A stretch of 64,000 bases of DNA, taken from NCBI GenBank assembly GCA_963691885.1, contig OY829843.1:1054001-1118000 (forward strand). Direction: 5' to 3'. This document shows, one piece after another, positions 1-8,257 of the stretch. This stretch comes from G963691885 sp963691885 (lineage in GTDB: Bacteria > Pseudomonadota > Alphaproteobacteria > UBA8366 > Aestuariispiraceae). The notes under the pieces were generated by a model, which saw only the letters and a program-made list of their open reading frames with translations, was not told the DNA's origin and made no database searches. The position numbers and the translations under genes are program-made. The stretch's first letter is position 1, and each line of letters opens with the position of its first letter.

Positions 1-2278
1 TAGTTGCCTCACGCAGGGACTTCAACGAGGCGACCGAGGGCAGGGTGGCCACGGCATGGTGCCGGATCAGCCAGTCCACAGCGGCATATTCGGAGTACAG
101 GGGTCGGGCCCGGCGGGGATTGCCGTCAGACGAGACCGGCAGGGTGGCCAGCGGCAGGGTGCTGAGCGCGCCCTGGGGGATATAGATCAGGGATTCCCCG
201 TCCCGCCACCGGTGCCGGTCCTCACCGAATAGCAGGGTAAAGAGCCGGTGCCCCGCATCCACATCAAAGCGGGGGATTTCCCTCAGCAGCGTCACACCGG
301 CAGGGTCCAGCCCGGCGCGGACCTGGTCCACCATAGCCGCCAGCTCGGCCTGGTCGATATCGATGGCATACATGGCCACATCACCGTTATCAGGCACCGA
401 CCAGACCCAAGTCCGGCTTTCCCCCACATAGACCGACAGCAGCCGTTCATTGGGCTTCAGTAAGCTATGGATCGTGGCCGTGCCGATGCGCTTCGGATTG
501 ATCAGCTTCGCATAATCCGGGAACCGCCGCTCGATCTCCTGCATGATCGACGCCCGCGCGGTCCGAAGTTCGTCGATACGCGCGCGCATTTCGGTGGCGG
601 ACTGGTCATTCAGGACCTGATTGCGGTTGCCTGTTGACAGGCTGGACCACTGGGAACTGATCTGGCGTTGCAGGTTCTGTTCCTTGCGGGCCAGTTCCGC
701 CAGTTCGGGATCCAGCATGGCAGAGCGGGCGGAACTGCGGGCCAGCAACTGTTCAACAGTACTGGACCGGGCCACATCGGCGATGCGGAAGGCCTCTGAC
801 GTAGCGTCAAAGTCCAGGCCGGTATCCAGCCCGGTACCCTGGATGCGGGTCAGCAGCGACAGATAGCTTTCCAGCAGGGCTCGGCGCTTGAAGGTGATTG
901 AATTGGCCGATTCCGCCTGTGTCTCGGACTGGCGGGAGCGCTGCAGCATCAGCGGTATCGCCCCGCGGAATAGGGCCAGGGCGCGGGTATTGTCTCCGGT
1001 TTCGGTCAGGGCTGCGGCCAAGAAGGCACGGGATTCCACTGTGTCATAATGCCGTCCCCCCAGGACATCGGTCAGCCGTGCCGCTCGTGTTTCCAGTAGC
1101 GGCACCGCCTCTTTCGCCCGTCCGGTCCGGATCAGCGACAGCGCATGATCCGGAGATCCTTGAAACCGTGCCTCGTAGGTCTTGCGGTCAATGGAAAATT
1201 CCATCTCTAGCTTTTCGAACTGGTCAACTGCATCATCCCACTGCCCCAGCGCCATGAAAGCACGGGCCAGGTTGTTGCGCGCTTCGGCGCGATAAACAGA
1301 GGAAAGCGGGACGCATTTCTGGTTCATCAGGCTTAAATTCAGTTTGGCAATCGTCGCCGCATCCTCATATCTGCCTTGTTCGTAAAGGACGTTCGAATAG
1401 GCATTGCGGATCGGCATGGCCGATTCAATACCAATAGAATGGGTGCGTCCTTGCCAGGTGAACTTGTAAGCCAGCGCATCAATCAACAGCGCTTCAGCTT
1501 CTACTAGACGTCCCTGCTTGAGCCGAATATTGCCAATATGTGAGGTAAGACGCGCGTATCGCACGTGACCTTGCGGATGAATGCCGAGCAACTGCCTCCG
1601 TGTGGAATTGAACTCGAAAACCGCTTCTTCCAGTAATCCCTTCGCTTCGAGAATGGACGCGTTGCCCCTGGTATACCAGAAACGGTTCCAAACGCTTCTT
1701 AGTCCTGACGTTCTGGCTCTGGACAAGACGGTCTCTGCTTGTTCGATATCTCCTGTGAGTGCGCTCTGATATGCAAGCAGACTTAACTCGGAGGCGCCGA
1801 CCTTGCCCCACTCGCTCCTGGAATCCTGGATGGCAATGTCCATCCATTCAGCGGCAGGCACCATGTTGCCTAGGCGTTCGAAGGATTTGGAAATGGATTG
1901 GGCGACGGCCGGGTAAACGTCGATTTCCCATTCTTTCGCCACTTCCCTTTCAGCATCATTCTGAAGCACGAGACGTCCACGTTTGTGAACATTCTTGAGA
2001 ATGGCGATTGTATTCCGGTAATACTGCGACTTGGAGAATAAATCATTTAGCTGGTCTTCGTTAATTGTATCGCATGTACCAAATCGGTCCTCGAAAACCC
2101 TGATGCGAAATGGATCAAGTCGTGGATCATATAATTTGCGCTCCGGCACACGGAGGGAGAGGTTCTCGAACTTTGCAGAGAGCTGTTCAGCTTCCTGGAT
2201 CGAGACAGTTTTTTGTTCAGGCACTGTCTGGCATGCGCCAGTGACAAGAACAGTAATTACCGCACAAATTCGTCTCAT
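1..2278 (-). CDS. TPR-repeat CHAT-domain (caspase-like) lipoprotein, 3' end outside the window
   Basis: The minus-strand frame is open from an ATG at 2278 to the left edge, giving about 759 residues without a stop. The N-terminus is a short hydrophobic signal ending in VTGAC, so Cys16 is a possible lipidation site, although Thr at -3 makes the lipobox imperfect. The next 450 or so residues are helical and TPR-like, with runs such as ARNNLARAFMALGQWDDA. After about residue 600 comes the start of a CHAT domain: NERLLSVYVGESRTWVW, then SLIYIPQGALSTLPLATLP. The His/Cys dyad of CHAT peptidases lies further on and cannot be checked. The family includes peptidases and scaffold proteins, and the substrate is unknown. 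No other gene lies close by. Confidence 0.85.
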   Translation of the reverse strand, partial: MRRICAVITVLVTGACQTVPEQKTVSIQEAEQLSAKFENLSLRVPERKLYDPRLDPFRIRVFEDRFGTCDTINEDQLNDLFSKSQYYRNTIAILKNVHKRGRLVLQNDAEREVAKEWEIDVYPAVAQSISKSFERLGNMVPAAEWMDIAIQDSRSEWGKVGASELSLLAYQSALTGDIEQAETVLSRARTSGLRSVWNRFWYTRGNASILEAKGLLEEAVFEFNSTRRQLLGIHPQGHVRYARLTSHIGNIRLKQGRLVEAEALLIDALAYKFTWQGRTHSIGIESAMPIRNAYSNVLYEQGRYEDAATIAKLNLSLMNQKCVPLSSVYRAEARNNLARAFMALGQWDDAVDQFEKLEMEFSIDRKTYEARFQGSPDHALSLIRTGRAKEAVPLLETRAARLTDVLGGRHYDTVESRAFLAAALTETGDNTRALALFRGAIPLMLQRSRQSETQAESANSITFKRRALLESYLSLLTRIQGTGLDTGLDFDATSEAFRIADVARSSTVEQLLARSSARSAMLDPELAELARKEQNLQRQISSQWSSLSTGNRNQVLNDQSATEMRARIDELRTARASIMQEIERRFPDYAKLINPKRIGTATIHSLLKPNERLLSVYVGESRTWVWSVPDNGDVAMYAIDIDQAELAAMVDQVRAGLDPAGVTLLREIPRFDVDAGHRLFTLLFGEDRHRWRDGESLIYIPQGALSTLPLATLPVSSDGNPRRARPLYSEYAAVDWLIRHHAVATLPSVASLKSLREAT

Positions 2279-2685
2279 TCGCCCGTATTCCTTTTTGCAA
2301 CGCTCTTGAGGTGAAGTAGTATTGGGTAATTTGTTGAAGAAAGTGTGAAGACTGGGCATCTAAATGTCGCCCAGCACCCTTGGGCTAGACAGATCCCTTA
2401 AGGCCTCCAAGTGGCGAACATTCATGTCGTTGTCGAAGAACGATGCGACACGCGAACTGGCCTGACTTTCACTATTCCAGAATGCTCTCTGCGTGTGTCG
2501 CAATCATCCAAATGAGCGGGCTTTGCGCCATCGAAGCGACCACGCGATAAACCAAATGCCGGCGTTAACTCAGCGTGGAGACGTTTGGATGTGTGCACTA
2601 GGTAATTCGGTGTGAAAATGTCGCAGCAATGAGCGCTACAACTTTAATTCGGCACCCAAACGCTCGACCAACAGGGCAGCAGCAA
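2279..2685. other. Gene-poor stretch with a possible 3' gene remnant
   Basis: No intact gene is seen here. On the minus strand, a frame of about 47 codons ending at the TAG at 2360-2362 reads like protein (it contains ASSRVASFFDNDMNVRHLEAL) but has a stop just upstream and no convincing start. It may be the 3' remnant of a lost gene. The segment next to 2279 should carry the promoter of the TPR/CHAT gene, but no clear -35/-10 pair was identified. Confidence 0.35.
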
Positions 2686-3001
2686 ATGAGGCTGATTGCA
2701 ATTCTGATTGTGGTTTTTTGTTACTGGTCCTTCACAAGCCGACGACAGGACATACCCCATCGGGAATGCAACGGCACCGCATAAACAGCCACCTGTCGGG
2801 GCCAAAGGTGAACTGAACCATCTGTTTTGCCTTAACTTGCCGATTGGGAACTTAGAGATGATGACGTTTGCATTGAAGCTTGATGACGCGACCTTTGGCG
2901 ACCCTTCTAAACATCATTACATCGAGATAGTACCTTACATATCTTGCGATGATGACCTCCCTATATTGCTTCACATGGCCAGAGAACGAAGCGCTCTTTA
3001 G
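2686..3001 (+). pseudogene. Small secreted protein gene, frameshifted in a T6 run
   Basis: The ATG at 2686 begins a typical signal peptide, MRLIAILIVVF, but this frame stops soon after. At the run of six T (2714-2719) the frame one base over continues as VTGPSQADD, which has an Ala-x-Ala-like cleavage site (SQA/DD), and stays open to the stop at 2999-3001. Removing one T would join the two into a protein of about 104 residues with a complete signal peptide. The mature part (for example TFGDPSKHHYIEIVPY) is not recognised. The gene may also be truncated at its 3' end. It could be a true pseudogene or a base-calling error in the homopolymer. Confidence 0.4.
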
Positions 3002-3490
3002 TACTTCTAGAAGCTCGTAGACGACCTAAAAGAAAGCAAGACGGTTCCTGCAGAGAGCGGAGAAGGGGGATCGCCTAGTTAAGTTACTCGCGTTCGAAGG
3101 TGCAACAAAGAAAACGCTTCGGGAATAACTAAGATAGCGCAGGGAACACATAATGCAGGACCTTCCATTGGGAGTGAACGGAGAACCCGACCCCGTTGTG
3201 AAACGGAGTCGTATGAAAGAGGCAGGGGAACTGAGGTTGATTTTAAAGTACTTTACCGAAGCGCGTTGAGAAGCAGATCCGGACTGGCGCATTTGCCACA
3301 AGTCAAAGCGCCATTATCGCGAAAGCGTTGATCTGAGCATGAACTAGGGGGCTGTTAGATCCTAATGCCTGGAAATCTGATGTTTGTGTTTTTGCGACCT
3401 GCCGCTTCCCTATTGCTTCCCCAGACAGAATGGAAGGCAAATCAGCCAGCGAGATAGCGTAAAAAATTTTTCTCGAACAAAGACTTAAGA
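3002..3490. other. Degenerate sequence left of the integrated element
   Basis: No convincing gene was found. A 38-codon frame at 3153-3269 (ATG, preceded by AGGGA) and the same frame after its TGA, up to 3345 or so, have protein-like composition (KEAGELRLILKYFTEAR, then DWRICHKSKRHYRES). A frame around 3040-3127 (RFLQRAEKGDRLVKLLAFEG) looks similar. These are most simply pieces of one or more decayed genes. This stretch would have lain just downstream of the tRNA-Ala gene before the element inserted. Confidence 0.3.
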
Positions 3491-3546
3491 TGGTGGAGCC
3501 GAGGGGAATCGAACCCATGACCTCTACCATGCCATTGTAGCGCTCT
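3491..3546 (-). repeat. att site: displaced 3' fragment of tRNA-Ala
   Basis: These 56 bases match 7381-7436 with two differences (A3517 against C7407 and C3528 against A7418). They cover the anticodon arm, variable region, T arm and acceptor 3' strand with CCA, but no 5' half follows. The differences disrupt one T-stem and one anticodon-stem base pair, as expected for a copy no longer selected for tRNA function. It is the left attachment site of the integrated element. Confidence 0.88.
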
Positions 3547-3654
3547 TACGCTTATCGTGTTTATACCGCTACCCCTGTTCAAGCATTTCTGCGCGACTTA
3601 AAAACACAACGTTTCCAGCGTTTATAGGCTCAATATGCATTTTTCAGCGTTTAT

Positions 3655-3719
3655 TGTGGGGATCGTGTGGGGTATGATTAAGAAGACGAAAACAAGTTAT
3701 CCCCACAAGATTCCCCACA
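3655..3719. promoter_or_regulatory. Putative integrase arm-type sites, left end
   Basis: Two direct copies of TGTGGGG(A/T) start at 3655 and 3666 (11 bp apart). Two inverted copies, TCCCCACA, start at 3700 and 3712, immediately before the integrase start. A matching direct pair with the same 11-bp spacing lies near the right end at 7315 and 7326. Paired short repeats at helical spacing near both attachment sites are typical of arm-type binding sites of lambda-like integrases. The role is inferred from position only. The inverted pair may also autoregulate the integrase promoter. Confidence 0.5.
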
Positions 3720-3728
3720 GGTGTGAAC

Positions 3729-4901
3729 ATGACTGTAAAGCCCAGAGGACGCAAGAAGAAGTACGCTGAATACGATGATCTGTTGGCGTCACTGCCAAAG
3801 GTGATGACGAAGCGACCTAAGTATATCCGAGGGATCGGTGTGTTCCGTGGTTCAACCGGTGAAACAGCCTGGGTGAAAATCAATCTCAGACATGGAGGTG
3901 AATACAAAGGCAAGTCGTACAAGCCAGGACATTCACTGGAAATCAAGCTGGGTTCACTATCATCATGGTCGTGGGAGCAACTCGATCAGAAGCACCAGGA
4001 ACTGCAGGGCAAGGCAGACAGAGCTGAACCGCTCGAAGATGCACCACAATTGTCTTTCAAAGCCTGGGTGACCCGATACTTAAGCAACTCGAAAGACCGC
4101 CTACGGAGCTACGAAACGATCCGGCACCATATTGAAAAGCAGTTCCTTCCAAGGTTTGGCTCACGGATCATTTCAGACATAACCACCCGCGCTGTTAATG
4201 ATTGGTCAGTGGAGCGCTTGAAATCTGCGAAACCTGCCACCGTCAAGCGGGAACTAGCCACATTAAAGGTCTGCCTAAACGCCGCCATCAAAGAGGGTTT
4301 CTTGGAGAAAAACCCATGTGAGGCTTCAAATGCCATCCGAGGCGTTATTGGTCGACAACGATTTCTGTCCCCTGATGAGATGCTGAAGCTGCTCGAGGTG
4401 GCTGAGAATACCGAACCTTGGATGGCGGATCTGATCCTTTGGTATCTTCATTCAGGGATGCGGAAGTCTGAGGCTCTGGGGTTGCTCTGGAGCGATATCC
4501 GAGAACTGCCAGGTGACAAGGTTGTGGTAGAACTCAGGCAAACCAAAGCTGACAAGAGCCGTCATGTCCCCTGCACCAAAACGATGGTGGAGATCCTTGG
4601 GCGTCAGAAGGGGAGGAAGAAAGACGGTGATCAGCGTTTGTTCCCCTATCCGAATATCACTATCAGACGCAGATGGGATAAGATCAGGGACGCATCAGGT
4701 CTTGATGATATTGTGATGCATGACCTTCGCAGGACGTCAGCAACAATGGCTGTGGTCGCAGGAGTGGATATGAGGACCTTGCAGGGGCGGTTGGGACACT
4801 CTGATCTGTCGATGCTTCAGAAGCATTATGCTGCATTGGTGGGGTCGGCACAGGACGAGGCAGCAGAGAAGATTGAGGCTATTCTGGCAGCAGCAAAGTG
4901 A
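3729..4901 (+). CDS. Tyrosine site-specific recombinase (integrase)
   Basis: This is a lambda-type integrase that would recombine the att sites in tRNA-Ala. Counting from ATG 3729 (390 residues), a basic N-terminal arm is followed by a SAM-like core-binding domain at about 105-200. The catalytic domain has all expected residues: Arg245 (SGMRKSEAL), a Lys near 273-276 (TKADKSRH), His331/Arg334 (MHDLRRTS), His357 (GRLGHSD) and the nucleophile Tyr367 (KHYAAL). I prefer ATG 3729, with AGG at 3719-3721, over the GTG at 3723, which has no room for a ribosome site. The gene starts 180 bases inside the left att copy, next to repeated TGTGGGG motifs. It appears intact. Confidence 0.93.
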   Translation: MTVKPRGRKKKYAEYDDLLASLPKVMTKRPKYIRGIGVFRGSTGETAWVKINLRHGGEYKGKSYKPGHSLEIKLGSLSSWSWEQLDQKHQELQGKADRAEPLEDAPQLSFKAWVTRYLSNSKDRLRSYETIRHHIEKQFLPRFGSRIISDITTRAVNDWSVERLKSAKPATVKRELATLKVCLNAAIKEGFLEKNPCEASNAIRGVIGRQRFLSPDEMLKLLEVAENTEPWMADLILWYLHSGMRKSEALGLLWSDIRELPGDKVVVELRQTKADKSRHVPCTKTMVEILGRQKGRKKDGDQRLFPYPNITIRRRWDKIRDASGLDDIVMHDLRRTSATMAVVAGVDMRTLQGRLGHSDLSMLQKHYAALVGSAQDEAAEKIEAILAAAK

Positions 4902-4929
4902 ATAGGAGCGGACGTTCTAGGGATTGCAA

Positions 4930-5157
4930 TCAAATGACTGGAATGTGCCAGAAGCGGTCATCAGGTCTAAGACCCGGTTTGAAATGCCGAAACCAAAATC
5001 TTGCCCCCTCAAGCACTCGAATTGTGTAGTAGCGCCGCCACGCGCGTTCCATGGAACCGTTTGGTCTTTTGATCTCCCAGTTCACAGTCGCCAAAGCAAC
5101 ATGGTGTCTCTGAGATTGAACATCAACACCGCGATGTTGGGCGACTAACTGGTCTGC
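4930..5157 (-). pseudogene. Orphan 3' coding frame fused behind the truncated ATPase
   Basis: On the minus strand, in the frame shifted by one from the ATPase gene, about 75 codons are open up to the TGA at 4930-4932. The translation looks like real protein (VNWEIKRPNGSMERAWRRYY, then FWFRHFKPGLRPDDRFWHI) but was not recognised. It has no start of its own and begins exactly where the ATPase gene loses homology to its family. I read it as the 3' end of another gene joined by a deletion. It could also be a chance open frame. Confidence 0.35.
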
Positions 5158-6034
5158 ACGCCTCTATCACTGTCTGGCCTGTGTTCGTGTAGAGCGTCCG
5201 AGTTGCAAAAGAACCTCCAGTGGCCAATCGGCAAAACATGTCCGATATGTTGCTTCGAAGTCCAACCAGATTGTCAAACGATAGAACCCAGTTGTCGTTG
5301 GCAGCGATGAACAGATCCTGTTCCTTGGTCGGCAGGGCTCGGGTGTCCCCTTTGGCTGGATCGATGATCCCACGGATGAAGCGCATTGCCGTTGTCTTAC
5401 CGCTACCTTTCTCAGCTTGAAGGGTAAGTATGGGGAATGGTCCATTGACGTTCATCAGCCCAACCAACCAACCCTTTACCAGACCACGATCACCTTGATC
5501 TGTTACATTCACCACGTTCCACAGGTTATCCAATGATCCTCCGGGCACAGGTCTTGGCAATGGTTCCATCAGTGGGGATCGACGAAACTTCACCGATGGC
5601 TTAAGGACTTCCCATCCATCAGCGGTGATCCTCACAGCGTCGCCATTGTCGTTGGCAAGATCGAGTTCGATCACATCAGGACCGTCTTTGCCGACACGGA
5701 TGAAGACGTCCTCCGTCTTGCCTTTAAACTTGGCCTCTGCCGCTATGCTTGCGGTGACTTGTTCCGCTTGCTGCTTCGTCAAGGCCCTGCTGAGCTCCCG
5801 GTATGCCATCCCATGTATATAATTCGTGAAATAGGCAGAATGAATCGGGAACGATAGAGCGGCGCCATTGATCTGCGTTGAGATAAAGGGTTCATCGTCC
5901 GTACTGTGGAACAGCTCGATTGCATCGATTTGAACCAGTTCGATCAATTCAGGAACGGTTTGCTTTTTTATCGTCGGTATCGTCGGTATCGTCGGTATCG
6001 TCGGACCGTCGGTGCGCTTATTTCTCATTGGCAA
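5123..6034 (-). pseudogene. Helicase/primase-like P-loop ATPase of the element, C-terminal part deleted
   Basis: The frame encodes 303 residues, about half the usual length of the large ATPases of such elements. The Walker A motif is AEKGSGKTT (about 207-215) and a Walker B-like VLSFDNL follows near 250. Then comes the family segment ISDMFCRLATGGSFATRTLYT. After EACRPV, where relatives continue with an ILNG-type segment, the sequence turns into SRPTSRC and stops. Loss of the C-terminal half should abolish helicase function. The N-terminus has a TIP triplet repeat encoded by 9-bp tandem copies. The start overlaps the AlpA-type gene by 17 bases, so the two were probably co-expressed. Replication or maintenance of the element is the inferred original role. 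Confidence 0.72.
5970..6004. repeat. 9-bp tandem repeat inside the ATPase gene
   Basis: ATCGTCGGT is present in three full copies and one of 8 bases. It encodes a Thr-Ile-Pro repeat near the N-terminus of the truncated ATPase. The unit is in frame, so copy-number change would alter linker length without a frameshift. Confidence 0.85.
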
Positions 6035-6230
6035 TCTCCAGTTTCTGAATGAAATCTAAAACGTCTTTGATGCGATATCTGGGTGTCCCGCCGATCATCA
6101 CGGGATCAATATCAAGGGTGTGGTCATGTCCGTGTCTTCGTCGCCATCGCTGGTTTCGAACCCATCCGGTTGACATGGCCAGTTTTTCCGCAACATCAGT
6201 GTCACGGCATAGTTGTGGTTTGTTTTCCAT
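6018..6230 (-). CDS. AlpA-family helix-turn-helix regulator/excisionase-like protein
   Basis: A 70-residue basic protein with the winged-helix layout of AlpA/Xis-like proteins. The helix-turn-helix is DTDVAEKLAMSTGWVRNQR (about 10-28), followed by a wing (IGGTPRYRIKDVLDFI) typical of MerR-like DNA-distorting proteins. In satellite and P4-type elements such genes sit beside the replication ATPase and control excision or integrase expression. The 3' end overlaps the ATPase start by 17 bases, which indicates translational coupling. There is no sign of damage. Whether it acts as excisionase or as a transcription factor cannot be told from sequence. Confidence 0.75.
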   Translation of the reverse strand: MENKPQLCRDTDVAEKLAMSTGWVRNQRWRRRHGHDHTLDIDPVMIGGTPRYRIKDVLDFIQKLEIANEK

Positions 6231-6315
6231 ACGATCTTCTCCATCGTTGCATGGCAGGAGAACATTTCTGTGCCTATGTAACTATTTTGAATGAAGAAAA
6301 TCGCGATTAATAACG

Positions 6316-6996
6316 CTATGAAGTATCAGAGGATTTATCGTTTATCACGGCTTCGATGCGGTCGAGTTCGGGTCTGATTATCGAGTTGTTCCGGATACCT
6401 GCAGGCTTGTCGTGTTTTCCAAACTGTTCCTGATGCCATTGAGCCAAAGCACGTGCAACTTTGGTACGCCAGCCATGTTTAATCTCTGGCAGTTCACCAT
6501 TGCGCTCCATTTCCAGAAGCTTCGATTTTGTTGCCTGCCAGTCCGTTTTAGATGGTCGTCCAACCGCTTTTATCTGGATCGCTGGTATGTCGGAGCTGCT
6601 GTAATCGACAAGGATATGGTCAATTGATGGGGCTGGGTTGTATTTGCCTCCCATGACCTCCAGGTGATGGTTGATGGCGACCACAGAGATCCGGGCACTG
6701 GCTCGCAGACAGTATTCTTTGCTCTCTTCATCCATCTGGAAGTCAGGCATGTGGCAGTAAGTGCGTATGGCTTCAAAGTCACCTGTCTGCTCTGCTTCCA
6801 CCAACTCCGCCGAGATAATTCCAAGAACCTCCTAACGTTCAATGAAGAGACGGTGCTCTGGTGGGTGATCAGCTGGCTCATCGGGGTATTCAGTAACCTT
6901 GCTGAGGGCGCGTGTGTCTTCTTCCAACCCTCGGCAAAGCCCGGCATAGGTGTGTCTCAGAAACTTATCGATCTGCTTTTTGTTCTTAACAGGCAT
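6316..6996 (-). pseudogene. Element gene of unknown function interrupted by an amber codon
   Basis: A frame begins with ATG at 6996 (MPVKNKKQIDKFLRHTYAGL) and meets a TAG at 6832-6834 after 54 codons. The same frame continues without break as EVLGIISAELVEAEQTGD to the stop at 6316. The composition stays protein-like across the stop, so the parts are most simply one gene of about 226 codons with a CAG-to-TAG change (an expected ERQEVLG). The alternative is a separate downstream gene: TAGGAGG around the stop is a perfect ribosome-binding sequence, but the first usual start after it, TTG 6804, is too distant. The second part contains a basic segment (KAVGRPSKTDWQATK). No family was recognised. 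The gene runs in the same direction as the AlpA-type and ATPase genes. Confidence 0.5.
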
Positions 6997-7380
6997 TTAG
7001 CACCCCGTGTCAGAAATGGACGCCAGAGTATAACCATTATCGTATTGATATTGCTACAAACTGATGAAACCAGATACGCCCTTACAGAGCCCTCATCATA
7101 TACCATATATACCCCTGCTGTAGGGCCTCTGGTCGCATAGCAAAGGACAACAGGCGAGATGTCCGGAATTTCTCCGAGATATTTTCAGGGTCCGTTATAT
7201 TTGAATGGCGACACCCCACACCCCTGCGTACCCCCACCTGTGTCGAGAGCAATGACAGAGGGAACTTCACGAGCCTCTTGAGCCGCTACGGTGGCAGAAT
7301 TTATCTGGGTGTTTTGTGGGGATGTGGTGGGGCAAAATCTCAGATTCGGCCATGAAAGCGCCGTAACGCATTGAAAGTAT
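6997..7380. other. Non-coding right end of the element
   Basis: No supportable gene was found in this 384-base stretch, which is mixed in composition and broken by stops in the frames checked. It contains the TGTGGGG repeat pair at 7315-7332 close to the tRNA. The region directly right of 6996 should hold the promoter of the minus-strand element operon, but none was clear. Confidence 0.4.
7315..7332. promoter_or_regulatory. Putative integrase arm-type sites, right end
   Basis: TGTGGGGA starts at 7315 and GGTGGGG at 7326, the same 11-bp register and orientation as the pair at 3655 and 3666 near the other end. The flanks also agree (TTGTGGGGAT in both). The shared design at both ends supports recognition by the element's integrase or its accessory protein. 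This is an inference. Confidence 0.45.
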
Positions 7381-7456
<76 letters not shown>

Positions 7457-7636
7457 TTTGCGGGTCATTCTTGGACGTGTGGGAACGACCGACCCTGAAC
7501 AGTGTTGCGTTATACCCACCCGTGCCGATGGCGCAAGCGCAAAACGCGACACTCCTGCAATTTAGACTTCGCACCCTATAGAAAGGCCGCCGGCACCAAG
7601 ACTGCGGCCACGCTGTTCAGCACGAAGCGAGACGGA

Positions 7637-7978
7637 TCAGAGATCCTCGTCACCTTCATTCTGAGAGACGATTGGCACGTCGTCATCGTCGAGGTCGCTG
7701 GTGTCTTCCAGGATGTCCTCATCATCGTCATCCAGCACCAGATCGTCATCATCGCTATCGTCGTCGCTGTCCTCGTCGCTGTCAGCCTTCTCCGCTACTT
7801 TCGCCTCTGCCAGTTTGTCGTCATTGGCAGCAGAACGTCCACGTTTCAGTTTGACCGCAGCTTCCGGGTCAAACGGGGCACCACAAGACGGACAGACAAT
7901 CGGATCCTGTTCAAGATCATAGAATTTGGCCGCACAGCTCAGGCAGATGCGCTTAACCCCGAGTTCAGGTTTTGCCAC
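7637..7978 (-). CDS. TIGR02300 (FYDLN acid) family protein
   Basis: A 113-residue protein with a zinc-ribbon-like N-terminus (CLSCAAKFYDLEQDPIVCPSC, residues about 12-32) and an extremely acidic C-terminal half (SDEDSDDDSDDDD). Both features define the TIGR02300 family, common in alphaproteobacteria and usually next to aroA, as here. Its biochemical role is not established. The start is GTG 7978 with AGGAG seven bases upstream. It is divergent from aroA across about 280 bases, which must hold both promoters. The family signature is normally FYDLNRDP, so Glu-Gln at that spot is a small deviation. Confidence 0.88.
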   Translation of the reverse strand: MAKPELGVKRICLSCAAKFYDLEQDPIVCPSCGAPFDPEAAVKLKRGRSAANDDKLAEAKVAEKADSDEDSDDDSDDDDLVLDDDDEDILEDTSDLDDDDVPIVSQNEGDEDL

Positions 7979-8257
7979 GTTTCTTCTCCTATTGGCCGCT
8001 GATCTATTAAGACACTGCGGCGTGTCACTGGTATGGCTCTAATATATCGCCGGAAAACCGATCAATATCACCATAGAGCGCGGCTTTTGCCAATTTCCGT
8101 TGGCACTGTCAAAAGGTAACTGCGCGAATAGACGCTTTTATCGCAAATGAGCGCCGGATTTGACCATATCCACGGATGACGAACCGATTTCAGCATGCTA
8201 AGGCACCGCCTCAAATCCAATCCGGTCCTCACCGGATGAACCAAAGGACCTTACGAA

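Noticed and set aside
2047..2309. Plus-strand and minus-strand short frames over the 5' end of the TPR/CHAT gene
   Set aside because: They are shadows of the long minus-strand frame that runs off the left edge.
3303..3530. 75-residue minus-strand frame containing GSIPLGSTI
   Set aside because: It is a translation of the tRNA-Ala fragment at 3491-3546, not a gene.
4924..5148. 74-residue plus-strand frame after the integrase
   Set aside because: No domain and no ribosome site; the opposite strand in this stretch looks more like coding remnant.
5970..6004. Possible CRISPR-like short repeat
   Set aside because: The 9-bp units are directly adjacent with no spacers and encode an in-frame peptide repeat.
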